Assembly: GCA_022767285.1 (NCBI GenBank)
Contig: JALENY010000007.1
Coordinates: 1-64,000 of the forward strand
DNA: 64,000 nucleotides
DNA from: Lachnospiraceae bacterium
GTDB lineage: Bacteria > Bacillota > Clostridia > Lachnospirales > Lachnospiraceae
Direction: 5' to 3'
Position 1 is the stretch's first letter. Each line of letters begins with the position of its first letter. Shown piece by piece: positions 27,167 through 37,539 of this stretch. The position numbers were made by a program, and so were the translations under genes. Below the pieces are notes generated by a model that saw only the letters and a list, made by a program, of their open reading frames with translations, was not told where the DNA came from and made no database searches.

Positions 27167-27296
27167 GTGTACTCCCTTTCAAAATAGTAATACACATATT
27201 GTGCCATCTTTTTATATAAAAGGCAACTGAAAAAGATCATATTTACTATATTTCTGAAAGGTATTCTGCCATATGGAATCCGCGATAAGAAAGGGA

Positions 27297-28085
27297 TCAT
27301 TGCGGGATATCTGCCGGATCAAAAGTCCGGCTGTATTTTATATAAGCCGGATCGAACCGGCACAGTTCCTCCAGATTGTCAAATTCCAGAATCGCACCAT
27401 CTTTATATGGATTCAGATACATGGTCAGCTCATCCAAATGATCCATATAGATATTTTCCCAATATAGATCGGCGGTCTCCGGTTTCGCGTATGCATCACT
27501 GAGATAATGCAAATATTTTTCGGTAAAAGATTTGCTCCAGTACGTATGCCCTAACATATAATAAGAATCGTTTCCTCCGATTGTGACCCTGGTGATACGG
27601 CCGGTTTTATCGGCAGTCATACAGAATTCGCTGGTTTCACCCTCTGCATAGAGGGCGGAATAGTAGGAGTCATAGACATAGGGAGTAAATACATTTACCG
27701 GAAAATAGTTGTCCGAGCAGCACACATAACTGTTGCCCATCACATCCCGGGCAGCATAAATAGAAGAATGATTGTTCCGGATCTGATATTCTTTATTCTC
27801 AATCAGAACAACTCCATACTTTTCCGTCAGATACTCATACATTTCTTTTTTATATCCTACAATGACGTAGATGGTTTCAATGCCGGCTTCTTTTAACTGA
27901 CGGATCTGACGCTCGATCAGAACTTCTCCCCTGACTTTAAGAAGAGCCTTGGGGCAATACTCGGATAAGGGACGGAAGCGGGAGGCAAATCCGGCTGACA
28001 GGATAATTGCGTTATCTGCTTTAAAAGGCTTAAGTGCCTCAAAATCTTTTTTTTCATATAAGAAATCAAATTCTTCTCTGGTCAT
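27297..28085 (-). CDS. LicC-like nucleotidyltransferase (probable CTP:phosphocholine cytidylyltransferase)
   Basis: This 262-residue protein has the sugar-phosphate nucleotidyltransferase core: ILSAGFASRFRPLSEYCPKA (residues 28-47) with the conserved Arg and Pro-Lys, then a metal Asp in CCSDNYF. A 20-residue N-terminal helix precedes it. LicC activates phosphocholine to CDP-choline for decoration of teichoic acid or glycans. It is divergent from a choline-kinase fusion followed by a BCCT transporter, which supports that role. GGAGG precedes the ATG and a TTGACA-N17-TAAAAT promoter drives it. Confidence 0.8.
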   Translation of the reverse strand: MTREEFDFLYEKKDFEALKPFKADNAIILSAGFASRFRPLSEYCPKALLKVRGEVLIERQIRQLKEAGIETIYVIVGYKKEMYEYLTEKYGVVLIENKEYQIRNNHSSIYAARDVMGNSYVCCSDNYFPVNVFTPYVYDSYYSALYAEGETSEFCMTADKTGRITRVTIGGNDSYYMLGHTYWSKSFTEKYLHYLSDAYAKPETADLYWENIYMDHLDELTMYLNPYKDGAILEFDNLEELCRFDPAYIKYSRTFDPADIPQ

Positions 28086-28115
28086 AAAAACCTCCGGTTA
28101 CATTATTCAAGAGCA

Positions 28116-28144
28116 ATTTTATGTTAGATATCCGGTGATGTCAA
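28116..28144 (-). promoter_or_regulatory. Promoter of licC-like gene
   Basis: Minus strand: TTGACA (28144-28139), 17-base spacer, TAAAAT (28121-28116). The start codon is 31 bases downstream. Confidence 0.8.
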
Positions 28145-28207
28145 GAATAGAAACAAGAAATTGCACAACTGGATATTTGTCATTTGCATTTGAAAATGAA
28201 TTAAGTA

Positions 28208-28236
28208 TTGACATTGATTGTTGCAAATGCTACACT
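28208..28236 (+). promoter_or_regulatory. Promoter of choline-kinase fusion operon
   Basis: TTGACA (28208-28213), 17-base spacer, TACACT (28231-28236) preceded by TGC, an extended -10. Confidence 0.75.
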
Positions 28237-28241
28237 CATAG

Positions 28242-28258
28242 TGTTCAAATAATGAACA
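28242..28258 (+). promoter_or_regulatory. Palindromic operator at the transcription start
   Basis: TGTTCA-N5-TGAACA is a perfect 17-base palindrome starting 5 bases after the -10 box, covering the expected start of transcription. It is well placed for repression, probably by the winged-helix domain encoded immediately downstream. Confidence 0.6.
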
Positions 28259-28274
28259 TAATGAGGTGAAATTC

Positions 28275-30137
28275 ATGAATAAATACTATAAAATATTATA
28301 TCACATGAATAAATACGGTTTTAAGAACCAACGTGAACTGGCAAGAGAAACCGGTCTGTCACTGGGCCTGATCAATACTCTGTTGAAAGAGATGGTGGAG
28401 CAGGGCTATCTGGATCTGAAGGAACAGGGGCGCAAACGGTCATATGAGATTACCCGAAGCGGCAGAGTCTACCTTGAAACGGCACTGGAACAATCCCAGG
28501 ATGAAAAACTGTCTCTGGATGATAAGAAGGGCAGTGTGAAACAGGCCGTTATCCTGGCGGCGGGGCAGAATAAAAATTTTGATATCCCGGTAGGGCTGCT
28601 GAAAATAGAGGAACTTCCGCTGATTGAACATATGATACGCTGCCTGGTGCAGTTTGGCATTTCCGAAATCTGTGTGGTGATTGGCAGCCAGAAAGAGTAT
28701 TATGAGTCCTATTTTCAGAATCGGAATGTTACGCTGGTTGAAAATGACCGGTTTAAATGGACCGGAACCATGGCATCTCTTGCCTGCGCAAAAGAGTTTA
28801 TTACAGGGGATTTCCTTCTGATCGATGGGAATCAGATTTTTGAGGAGGCAGCGATTCGCACGGTATTGGAGTCAGAACACGGAAATTGTGTCCTTTTAAC
28901 CAGTCCCAGCGGTTCTCATGATGAAGCTTATGTGGAACTGGATCGGGACGGCAGCCTGTTTCGGATTTCCAAAGATATTCGCCAAATGAATCATATTGAC
29001 GCGGAACTGGTGGGTATCACGAAAATTTCTTACTCTCTCTTTCAGAAGATGCTGGATATTTTCGGGGATAACACCAACCCTTTTATCAATTACGAGTATG
29101 TTCTGGAAAATATTGGCCGTATTTACCAGATCTTTGGGTGTCATACAGATGATCTGATCTGGTGTGTGGTGGAAAATGAGGAACTTTACCATAGAGCAAA
29201 ATCCATTCTTTATCCGAAAATGAAGAAAAAAATGATTCTGGCAAGGGAAAACAGGGCCAGAGAGACTTTAAAAGAGTGTCTTCAGATTTCGGACGATGAC
29301 ATTCAGAACTTCCGTATCAGCGGCGGTATGACAAATACCAATTTTTATGTAAAGATTCATGACCGGGAGTACATACTTCGGATACCGGGTGCCTGTACGG
29401 ATCAGATGGTCGATCGGAAAAGCGAGCAGCATAATTCCGCGCTTGCTTCGATCGTGGGGATCAATCCCAACAGCATTTATTTTAATCCGGAAACCGGTGT
29501 AAAAATAACGGAATATATTCCGGATGCGGAGACTTTAAGCCGGAAAACAGCTCGGCTGGAAAAAAATATAAAAAAGACGACAGCACTTCTTCGCATGCTC
29601 CATCAATCGGATATGAAGATGTATAATGATTTTTCTGTTTTGCGGGAATATGAAAAATATAAGAAGATGTTGAAGGCGGGAAATGTTACCTATTATGAAG
29701 GATTCTGGGAGGCAGATGCATTTTTCTATCATCTGATGGACCGCCTGAACATTCTGGGACCCGAGCATAAGCCCTGTCATAACGATCTTGTGCCTGAAAA
29801 TCTGATTAAAGATAAGAAAGGGAAGCTTTATCTCATTGACTGGGAATATTCCGGCTACAACGATCCCATGTGGGATCTGGCCGCCCATCTTCTGGAATGT
29901 GAGTTTACAAAAGATGAGGAAGAATTATTCCTGCGCTATTATTTTGGCGGAGCGGCTGATCCGGTTTCGGAGGAAAAAATCATGATCTTTAAGATCTGTC
30001 AGGACATTTTATGGAGCGCCTGGACCATTCTTAAGGAAACACAGGGGGAAGATTTTGGAACTTATGGTGCAGACCGGCTGAACCGGGGATTAAGATATAT
30101 AAAGGAGTATAAAGAAAAATATGAAAAAAATCAGTAA
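28275..30137 (+). CDS. Winged-helix / nucleotidyltransferase / choline-kinase-like fusion protein (LicA type)
   Basis: This 620-residue protein has three parts. Residues 1-70 form a winged helix (NQRELARETGLSLGLINTLL). Residues 90-300 form a nucleotidyltransferase fold starting VILAAGQNKN, which lacks the usual Arg and Pro-Lys of active LicC. Residues 335-610 form an aminoglycoside/choline-kinase fold with Brenner motif HNDLVPEN (His502 to Asn509) and metal motif IDWEY (Asp522). GAGGTGA sets the ATG at 28275 rather than the GTG at 28266. It overlaps the BCCT transporter gene by 17 bases. The kinase part probably phosphorylates choline or a related alcohol; the head probably controls transcription. 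Confidence 0.85.
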   Translation: MNKYYKILYHMNKYGFKNQRELARETGLSLGLINTLLKEMVEQGYLDLKEQGRKRSYEITRSGRVYLETALEQSQDEKLSLDDKKGSVKQAVILAAGQNKNFDIPVGLLKIEELPLIEHMIRCLVQFGISEICVVIGSQKEYYESYFQNRNVTLVENDRFKWTGTMASLACAKEFITGDFLLIDGNQIFEEAAIRTVLESEHGNCVLLTSPSGSHDEAYVELDRDGSLFRISKDIRQMNHIDAELVGITKISYSLFQKMLDIFGDNTNPFINYEYVLENIGRIYQIFGCHTDDLIWCVVENEELYHRAKSILYPKMKKKMILARENRARETLKECLQISDDDIQNFRISGGMTNTNFYVKIHDREYILRIPGACTDQMVDRKSEQHNSALASIVGINPNSIYFNPETGVKITEYIPDAETLSRKTARLEKNIKKTTALLRMLHQSDMKMYNDFSVLREYEKYKKMLKAGNVTYYEGFWEADAFFYHLMDRLNILGPEHKPCHNDLVPENLIKDKKGKLYLIDWEYSGYNDPMWDLAAHLLECEFTKDEEELFLRYYFGGAADPVSEEKIMIFKICQDILWSAWTILKETQGEDFGTYGADRLNRGLRYIKEYKEKYEKNQ

Positions 30138-31647
30138 AGACGGATCCATTGACTGGATGATCACGATTGTACCGCTTTTGATTATTGCGGTTTTGTCAGC
30201 TCTTTTGATGTGCTTTCCGGAAAAGTCTTCGGACGTTGTGGCATTTATGCGAAATATTTTTGTAAATGATCTGGGATTCTTTTATATTATGCTTGGGTTG
30301 GGCATATTACTTATTGCAATCGGGCTGGCTTTTTCGAAATACGGACAGATCCGTCTGGGCAATACGGAAAAACCGAAATACAGTACTTTTAATTGGGGTG
30401 CTATGATCTTTACCTCAACAATGGCAGCTGATATTTTGTACTGGTCGCTGATCGAATGGGCTTATTATTATACTGCAACACCTTTTGCTATGGATAATAT
30501 GACTCTGGCACAGAAACAGGATATGGCCTCTTCTTACCCGCTGTTTCACTGGGGCCCTATTCCCTGGGCCTTTTACATACTGCCGGCCTGTGCTTATGCC
30601 TATATGATGTTCGTAAAACACAGAAAGCGCCAGACCTTGTCAGAGGCATGCCGTCCGATCTTAAAGGAAAAAACAGATAAAGCACCCGGCCGCATCATCG
30701 ATGTGTTTGCCATTGTGGGGCTCCTGGCCGGAACTGCTACCACATTTTCTCTTGCTACACCGCTTTTAACGGCTGCGCTGGGCCGTGTTTTTGGGATTGA
30801 GACCAATGAGATCACTTCCATACTGGTACTGTGCTTTATTGGAGCTGTATTTATTTTTGCAGTTATGAAAGGAATGAAAGCGATTTCGCATCTTGCTACG
30901 ATCTGTGTGGTTATCTTCTGTGTGCTGGTTGGTATTTTTATTATTTGTGGGCCGAAAATATATCTGATTGAGACGGGGATTACCGCCATTGGAACTGTAG
31001 TCAACAACTTTTTCCATATGAGTACCTGGATGGATCCACTGCGTCTTTCCTCCACTGGCGGAAGCGGATTTCCGCAGGACTGGACGATTTTCTACTGGGC
31101 TTACTGGATTGCCTGGTTTGTGGCGACCCCGTTCTTTATCGCTAAGATTTCTGAGGGAAGAACCATCAAACAGACGATTCTGGGCGGGCTTTCCTGTGGG
31201 CTTCTGGGCACTTACACCTCGTTTATCGTGTTTGGTGGATTTGGCCTTCATATGCAGACCACCGGTGTGGCAGATCTGGCGGGAATGCTGGCAGAGGGGG
31301 CAGCACCGTCCGACGTGATCCTTACGGTATTTGATCAGCTTCCGGTTACAGAAATTGCGTTGGTTGTACTGGTCCTGGCCATGGTAGCATTCTATGCAAG
31401 TACCTTTGATGCCATTACTCTTGTGGTAGCCAGCTATTCGGAGCGGGATCTGGTGGAAGGAAAAGAACCGAGGAAAAAACTTCGCGCTTTTTGGGCGGTG
31501 GTATTTCTCCTTCTCCCCATTGCTCTGCTTTTCTCAGAGAGTACCTTAAGCAACCTGCAGACCATTTCTATCATAGCGGCATTGCCTCTGGGAATCATTA
31601 TGATTTTGATTGTAGCAAGCTTTTTCAAAGAACTGAAAAGAAGATGA
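30121..31647 (+). CDS. BCCT-family transporter (choline/betaine/carnitine)
   Basis: This 508-residue protein has 12 predicted membrane segments. The family signature is recognisable in DWTIFYWAYWIAW (about residues 320-332), although the usual final W-W reads Y-W here, followed by the expected ISEGRTIKQTI. BCCT proteins carry quaternary amines with Na+ or H+ or by exchange. Translation start overlaps the choline-kinase-like gene, so uptake and phosphorylation are coupled. Choline is the most likely substrate from this context. Confidence 0.9.
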   Translation: MKKISKDGSIDWMITIVPLLIIAVLSALLMCFPEKSSDVVAFMRNIFVNDLGFFYIMLGLGILLIAIGLAFSKYGQIRLGNTEKPKYSTFNWGAMIFTSTMAADILYWSLIEWAYYYTATPFAMDNMTLAQKQDMASSYPLFHWGPIPWAFYILPACAYAYMMFVKHRKRQTLSEACRPILKEKTDKAPGRIIDVFAIVGLLAGTATTFSLATPLLTAALGRVFGIETNEITSILVLCFIGAVFIFAVMKGMKAISHLATICVVIFCVLVGIFIICGPKIYLIETGITAIGTVVNNFFHMSTWMDPLRLSSTGGSGFPQDWTIFYWAYWIAWFVATPFFIAKISEGRTIKQTILGGLSCGLLGTYTSFIVFGGFGLHMQTTGVADLAGMLAEGAAPSDVILTVFDQLPVTEIALVVLVLAMVAFYASTFDAITLVVASYSERDLVEGKEPRKKLRAFWAVVFLLLPIALLFSESTLSNLQTISIIAALPLGIIMILIVASFFKELKRR

Positions 31648-31669
31648 GATATTCTCAATTTAAAAGATG

Positions 31670-31709
31670 TTATCACTCTTTCCTTGCATTATCAGGGAAA
31701 GAGTGATAA
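31670..31709 (+). terminator. Terminator after BCCT gene
   Basis: TTATCACTCTTTCC (31670-31683) pairs with GGAAAGAGTGATAA (31696-31709); the following TATTTTC is a modest T-tract. Confidence 0.7.
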
Positions 31710-31748
31710 TATTTTCATAAAGTTTTGACACGGGAAGGTATTAATATT

Positions 31749-32963
31749 ATGAGAGAGTTTTCGAAATCCAGAAAACTGGATAATGTACTATACGACGTGA
31801 GAGGACCGGTTGTGGAAGAAGCAGACCGTATGATAGCAAACGGAAAACGTATTCTGAAACTGAATATCGGCAATCCGGCGCCTTTTGGCTTTTCTGCACC
31901 GGAAGAAGTGATTCAGGACATGATCCTGAACCTGCGAGAGTGCGAGGGATATTCCGATTCAAAAGGACTCTGGGCTGCCAGAAAGGCAATCATGCAGTAT
32001 GCGCAGAACCGTAATCTGCCCAATGTAAATATGAGCGATATTTACACAGGAAACGGAGTCAGCGAGCTGATCACACTCTGTATGAATGCGCTGCTGGACA
32101 ATGGGGACGAGATTCTGATCCCGGCACCGGACTATCCTCTTTGGACGGCGAGTGCCACGCTGGCCGGCGGGAAAGCGGTTCACTATATCTGCGACGAGCA
32201 GTCAGAGTGGTATCCGGATCTGGAAGATATGGAATCCAAGATAACGGACAAGACAAAAGCAATCGTAATTATCAATCCGAACAACCCTACAGGCGCTGTG
32301 TATCCGAAAGAAATACTGGAAAAAATCGTTGATATTGCCAGAAGACATGAACTGATTATTTTTTCCGATGAGATATATGACAGGCTGGTGATGGACGGAC
32401 ATCAGCATATTTCCATTGCCTCTCTGGCACCGGATCTGTTCTGTGTCACGTTCAGCGGGCTTTCCAAGTCGCATATGATTGCGGGTTACCGTGTGGGTTG
32501 GATGTGCTTAAGCGGTCCGAAAGATCATGCCAGTGATCTGATCGAGGGAATCAAGATGCTCTCATCCATGCGTCTGTGTTCCAATGTACCGGCTCAGTCC
32601 ATCATTCAGACGGCGCTGGGCGGTTATCAGAGTGTAAATGAGTATGTTAAGCCAAACGGCCGCGTGACAAAACAGAGAGATTTTATTTATAATGCCCTCT
32701 GTGACATTCCGGGTATCACTGCGGTAAAACCGAAAGCAGCTTTTTACATTTTCCCCAAAATTGATACAAAGCGGTTCAATATTTACAATGATGAAAAGTT
32801 CGCATTGGATTTCCTGAGACAGAAGAAGGTACTCCTGGTACACGGCGGCGGCTTCAATTGGAAAGAACCGGATCATTTTCGCATCGTTTATCTGCCCAGA
32901 ATCGAAGTGCTGGATGAGGCAATGGAGAAACTGAGAGATTTCCTTTCCTATTACAGACAGTAG
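31749..32963 (+). CDS. alaA: Alanine transaminase (glutamate-pyruvate aminotransferase)
   Basis: This 404-residue PLP-dependent class I/II aminotransferase is close to E. coli AlaA along its length: LKLNIGNPAPFGF, GYSDSKGL, PAPDYPLWTA, INPNNPTGAVY and the PLP lysine Lys240 in SGLSKSH. It makes alanine from pyruvate and glutamate in the cytoplasm. A TTG at 31725 is in frame, but the AlaA-like N-terminus begins at the ATG 31749. It faces gdhA across a pair of terminators; together they would move ammonia into glutamate and alanine. Confidence 0.93.
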   Translation: MREFSKSRKLDNVLYDVRGPVVEEADRMIANGKRILKLNIGNPAPFGFSAPEEVIQDMILNLRECEGYSDSKGLWAARKAIMQYAQNRNLPNVNMSDIYTGNGVSELITLCMNALLDNGDEILIPAPDYPLWTASATLAGGKAVHYICDEQSEWYPDLEDMESKITDKTKAIVIINPNNPTGAVYPKEILEKIVDIARRHELIIFSDEIYDRLVMDGHQHISIASLAPDLFCVTFSGLSKSHMIAGYRVGWMCLSGPKDHASDLIEGIKMLSSMRLCSNVPAQSIIQTALGGYQSVNEYVKPNGRVTKQRDFIYNALCDIPGITAVKPKAAFYIFPKIDTKRFNIYNDEKFALDFLRQKKVLLVHGGGFNWKEPDHFRIVYLPRIEVLDEAMEKLRDFLSYYRQ

Positions 32964-32987
32964 TAAAAAGAATAAGAATGAAAAACG

Positions 32988-33029
32988 AATTCGCTCCTTA
33001 AGAAAATTGTTTAGGAGCGAATTTTTTTG
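32988..33029 (+). terminator. Terminator after alaA
   Basis: AATTCGCTCCTTA (to 33000) pairs with TTAGGAGCGAATT (33011-33023), followed by T7. Confidence 0.9.
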
Positions 33030-33072
33030 CCGGAAAATAACGTATAAATACTGGAATTCTGTTATTTGGATA

Positions 33073-33103
33073 AAAAATACAGGGTCGGTAATAACCGACC
33101 CTG
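33073..33103 (-). terminator. Terminator after gdhA
   Basis: CAGGGTCGGT (33080-33089) pairs with ACCGACCCTG (33094-33103) with an AATA loop; on the minus strand it is followed by TATTTTTTA. Confidence 0.92.
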
Positions 33104-33123
33104 CAATGTGTTCATGTAAAGGA

Positions 33124-34482
<1,359 letters not shown>

Positions 34483-34523
34483 TCAGGGCATCTTTATGCA
34501 CCTGTGAAAAAAACTACTCGTAG

Positions 34524-34552
34524 ATTATACAACCATTCTTTTTTTGATGCAA
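34524..34552 (-). promoter_or_regulatory. Promoter of gdhA
   Basis: Minus strand: TTGCAT (34552-34547), 17-base spacer, TATAAT (34529-34524). Confidence 0.65.
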
Positions 34553-34696
34553 TACTTTTTAACGAATTAAAGTGATGAAATTTATATTTTTTTTGAAATT
34601 TTTTGGGGTTATAGTAAATTTAAAAAAAGGAAATGTCGACGTGATACGGAATATATTTAAAGACAGGAACTTTTTGTCGTTATGGAGGAAGCAGGA

Positions 34697-35707
34697 ATGA
34701 TGATTCGGGAGAACATTGAAGAGCAGGAACTTCGGATCTTGAGTCCTTTTGCTGCCTGCAGCCGGAATTCCAGGGGCAGAGATTTTCCGGAAACCGAATG
34801 TGATATTCGGACGGTTTATCAGAGAGACCGGGACCGGATTGTCCATTCCAAGGCATTTCGACGGCTGAAGGACAAGACTCAGGTATTTCTGGCGCCTCAG
34901 GGCGATCATTACCGGACGCGTCTCACCCATACCCTTGAGGTGTCCCAGACAGCCAGAACCATTGCCAAAGCGCTTCAGCTTAATGAGGATCTGGTGGAAG
35001 CTATCGCTCTGGGACATGATTTGGGACATACTCCTTTCGGTCATGCGGGGGAAGCAGCACTTGACAGCGTCTGCCCGGATGGATTTGCCCACTATAAGCA
35101 GAGCGTTCGAGTGGTTGAGCTGCTGGAAAAAGGCGGCCGGGGACTGAATCTCACCTGGGAAGTGCGGGACGGGATCCTGAATCACAGAACGTCCGGCAGT
35201 CCGTCCACTCTGGAGGGAAATGTGGTTCGTCTCTGCGACAAAATATCCTATATCCACCATGACATGGATGATGCACAGCGTGCGGGAATCGTATATGAGC
35301 AGGATATCCCGGCACATTTGCGAAAACTGCTGGGAGAATCCACAAGAGAGCGGCTTAATACCCTGATTCATGACATTGTTCAGAACTCCAGGGGGATGAA
35401 CCGGATCACCATGTCGGAAGATGTGGAGGCTGCAATGGGCGAGCTGCGTCAGTGGATGTTCAAAAATGTTTATAAAAGTGCGGTTGCCAAAAAAGAAGAG
35501 GGCAAAGCAAAGATGATGCTGATCAAGCTGTATGAATATTACATTGAACATCCGGATCAGATGTCACGGGAATATTATGAACTGATCACCGTGCGCGGTC
35601 AGACACCGGAGCGCGCAGTATGTGATTATATTTCCGGTATGACGGATCAGTATTCCATGGCGAAATTCAAAGAGATATTTGTTCCCAGATCCTGGGAGAT
35701 ATATTAA
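34697..35707 (+). CDS. dgt: dGTPase-like HD-domain triphosphohydrolase
   Basis: This protein of about 336 residues has HD metal-site motifs THTLEV and GHDLGHTPFGHAGE and the N-terminal DRDRIVHSKAFRRLKDKTQVF found in deoxyguanosinetriphosphate triphosphohydrolases. It releases triphosphate from dNTPs. An ATG at 34682 is in frame, but GGAGG at 34684-34688 points to the ATG at 34697. It heads the dnaG-rpoD operon with an 11-base gap to dnaG, a common Clostridia order. Confidence 0.9.
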   Translation: MMIRENIEEQELRILSPFAACSRNSRGRDFPETECDIRTVYQRDRDRIVHSKAFRRLKDKTQVFLAPQGDHYRTRLTHTLEVSQTARTIAKALQLNEDLVEAIALGHDLGHTPFGHAGEAALDSVCPDGFAHYKQSVRVVELLEKGGRGLNLTWEVRDGILNHRTSGSPSTLEGNVVRLCDKISYIHHDMDDAQRAGIVYEQDIPAHLRKLLGESTRERLNTLIHDIVQNSRGMNRITMSEDVEAAMGELRQWMFKNVYKSAVAKKEEGKAKMMLIKLYEYYIEHPDQMSREYYELITVRGQTPERAVCDYISGMTDQYSMAKFKEIFVPRSWEIY

Positions 35708-35718
35708 GGAGGATTTAC

Positions 35719-37500
35719 ATGCGATATTCGGATGATCTCATAGAAGAGATCCGCATGAAAAATGATATCGTGGATGTGATTTCCGGATATGTAAAACTCC
35801 AGAAAAAAGGTAGTTCTTATTTTGGGCTGTGTCCCTTTCATAATGAAAAATCACCTTCCTTTTCGGTCAGTCCCGGAAAACAGATGTATTATTGTTTCGG
35901 GTGCGGAGCAGGGGGCAATGTGATTACTTTCATTATGGAATATGAGAATTTTACTTTTATGGAGGCAGTAAAATTCCTTGCAGACCGGGCCGGTGTGCGG
36001 CTGCCGGAACTGGAGTATTCCAGAGAAGCAAAGGAACAGGCTGACTTAAAGGCAACACTTCTGGAAATCAACAAAGTGGCTGCATCTTATTTTTATTACA
36101 AACTGAGGCAGGATACAGGCAGACATGCCTATGAGTATCTGACCGGTCGTGGGCTTACAAAGGATACGATCCAAAAATTCGGCCTGGGCTATTCAGACCG
36201 GTATAGCAATGATCTGTATCAATATCTGAAAGGGAAAAAGTATTCGGATGAGATACTGCGGGAATCGGGGCTTTTTAATGTGGATGAAAAGCGTGGTATG
36301 TACGACAAATTCTGGAATCGTGTCATATTCCCGATCATGGATGTGAACAATCGAGTCATTGGATTTGGCGGCCGCGTGATGGGAGAAGGAAAACCGAAAT
36401 ATCTGAATTCACCCGAAACAAAAGTATTTGATAAGAGCCGCAATCTTTACGGATTGAATACGGCCAGGACATCACGGAGAAAACAGATGATCCTGTGTGA
36501 GGGGTATATGGATGTGATCGCCATGCATCAGGCAGGATTTACCAATGCTGTGGCTTCCCTGGGAACGGCATTTACTGCCCAGCAGGCGAACCTGCTGAAG
36601 CGATACACCGATGAAGTCTTGCTGCTTTATGACAGCGATGAGGCCGGTGTTAAAGCGGCACTTCGGGCCATACCGATCCTGAAGGCTGCCGGACTCACAT
36701 CGAAAGTCGTGAATTTGAATCCCTATAAAGATCCCGATGAGTTTATAAAAAATCTGGGATCGGAAGCTTTTCAGAAACGTCTGGATGATGCCATGAACAG
36801 TTTCCTCTTCGAAGTGCAGGTTCTGGAAAAGCAGTATGATATGTCCGATCCCCAGTCGAAAACCCGTTTTTACCACGAAGTGGCGGGAAAACTGCTGAAT
36901 TTCCCGGAGGAACTGGAGCGGAACAATTATATGGAAGCGGTTTCACGAAAATACGGTGTCCGTTTTGACAATCTGCAGAAACTGGTGAACCGGCTGGCCA
37001 TGAAAGGCACACCGGCACAGGCTTATGTACGTCCGAAGTCCGGTAGCGGATCGAAAGAGGGAGAGAGCGGCATTGACAAAGCGCAGCGTCTGATGCTGAC
37101 CTGGCTGGTTTCTTATCCCGATACGTTTCGGGTGACCGAACCATACATCGGACCGGATGATTTCACCACACCGCTTTACCATACGGTGGCAGATCTGCTT
37201 TATGAGCAGTACCATCAGGGAGAGGTAAATCCGGCAAAGCTTCTGAACCAGTTTACCGACAGCGAAGAGCAGAGGAAAGTGGCGGCTGTTTTTAATGCAC
37301 GGATTCCGCTGGAAGGGCAAAAAGAGATGGATCTGGCGCTGACCGAGATCGTCGGACGAATGAAGAAGAACAGCAATGCCTATCATGCGGCTCATCTTGA
37401 TCCTGCAGATCTTGCCGGCCTTCAGAAAACCATTGCCAGACAGAAAGAACTGGAGGCATTTGAAAGCGGCCGGATACAACTGCATATTTCTACTAATTGA
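35719..37500 (+). CDS. dnaG: DNA primase
   Basis: This 593-residue primase has the N-terminal CHC2 zinc site (Cys38, His41, Cys59, Cys62). The catalytic core follows, and then the TOPRIM domain with LCEGYMDVIA and LLYDSDEAG, whose Glu and Asp residues bind metal. A helicase-binding C-terminal region completes it. It makes RNA primers at the replication fork. AGGAGG precedes the ATG. Location between dgt and rpoD is the typical macromolecular-synthesis operon arrangement. Confidence 0.97.
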   Translation: MRYSDDLIEEIRMKNDIVDVISGYVKLQKKGSSYFGLCPFHNEKSPSFSVSPGKQMYYCFGCGAGGNVITFIMEYENFTFMEAVKFLADRAGVRLPELEYSREAKEQADLKATLLEINKVAASYFYYKLRQDTGRHAYEYLTGRGLTKDTIQKFGLGYSDRYSNDLYQYLKGKKYSDEILRESGLFNVDEKRGMYDKFWNRVIFPIMDVNNRVIGFGGRVMGEGKPKYLNSPETKVFDKSRNLYGLNTARTSRRKQMILCEGYMDVIAMHQAGFTNAVASLGTAFTAQQANLLKRYTDEVLLLYDSDEAGVKAALRAIPILKAAGLTSKVVNLNPYKDPDEFIKNLGSEAFQKRLDDAMNSFLFEVQVLEKQYDMSDPQSKTRFYHEVAGKLLNFPEELERNNYMEAVSRKYGVRFDNLQKLVNRLAMKGTPAQAYVRPKSGSGSKEGESGIDKAQRLMLTWLVSYPDTFRVTEPYIGPDDFTTPLYHTVADLLYEQYHQGEVNPAKLLNQFTDSEEQRKVAAVFNARIPLEGQKEMDLALTEIVGRMKKNSNAYHAAHLDPADLAGLQKTIARQKELEAFESGRIQLHISTN

Positions 37501-37539
37501 GGATAAAATATATACAAGTTATGGAAGGATGGAAAAAAT

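Noticed and set aside
34559..35551. 330-residue open frame opposite dgt
   Set aside because: Antisense to a clear HD phosphohydrolase; composition and lack of start signals argue against it.
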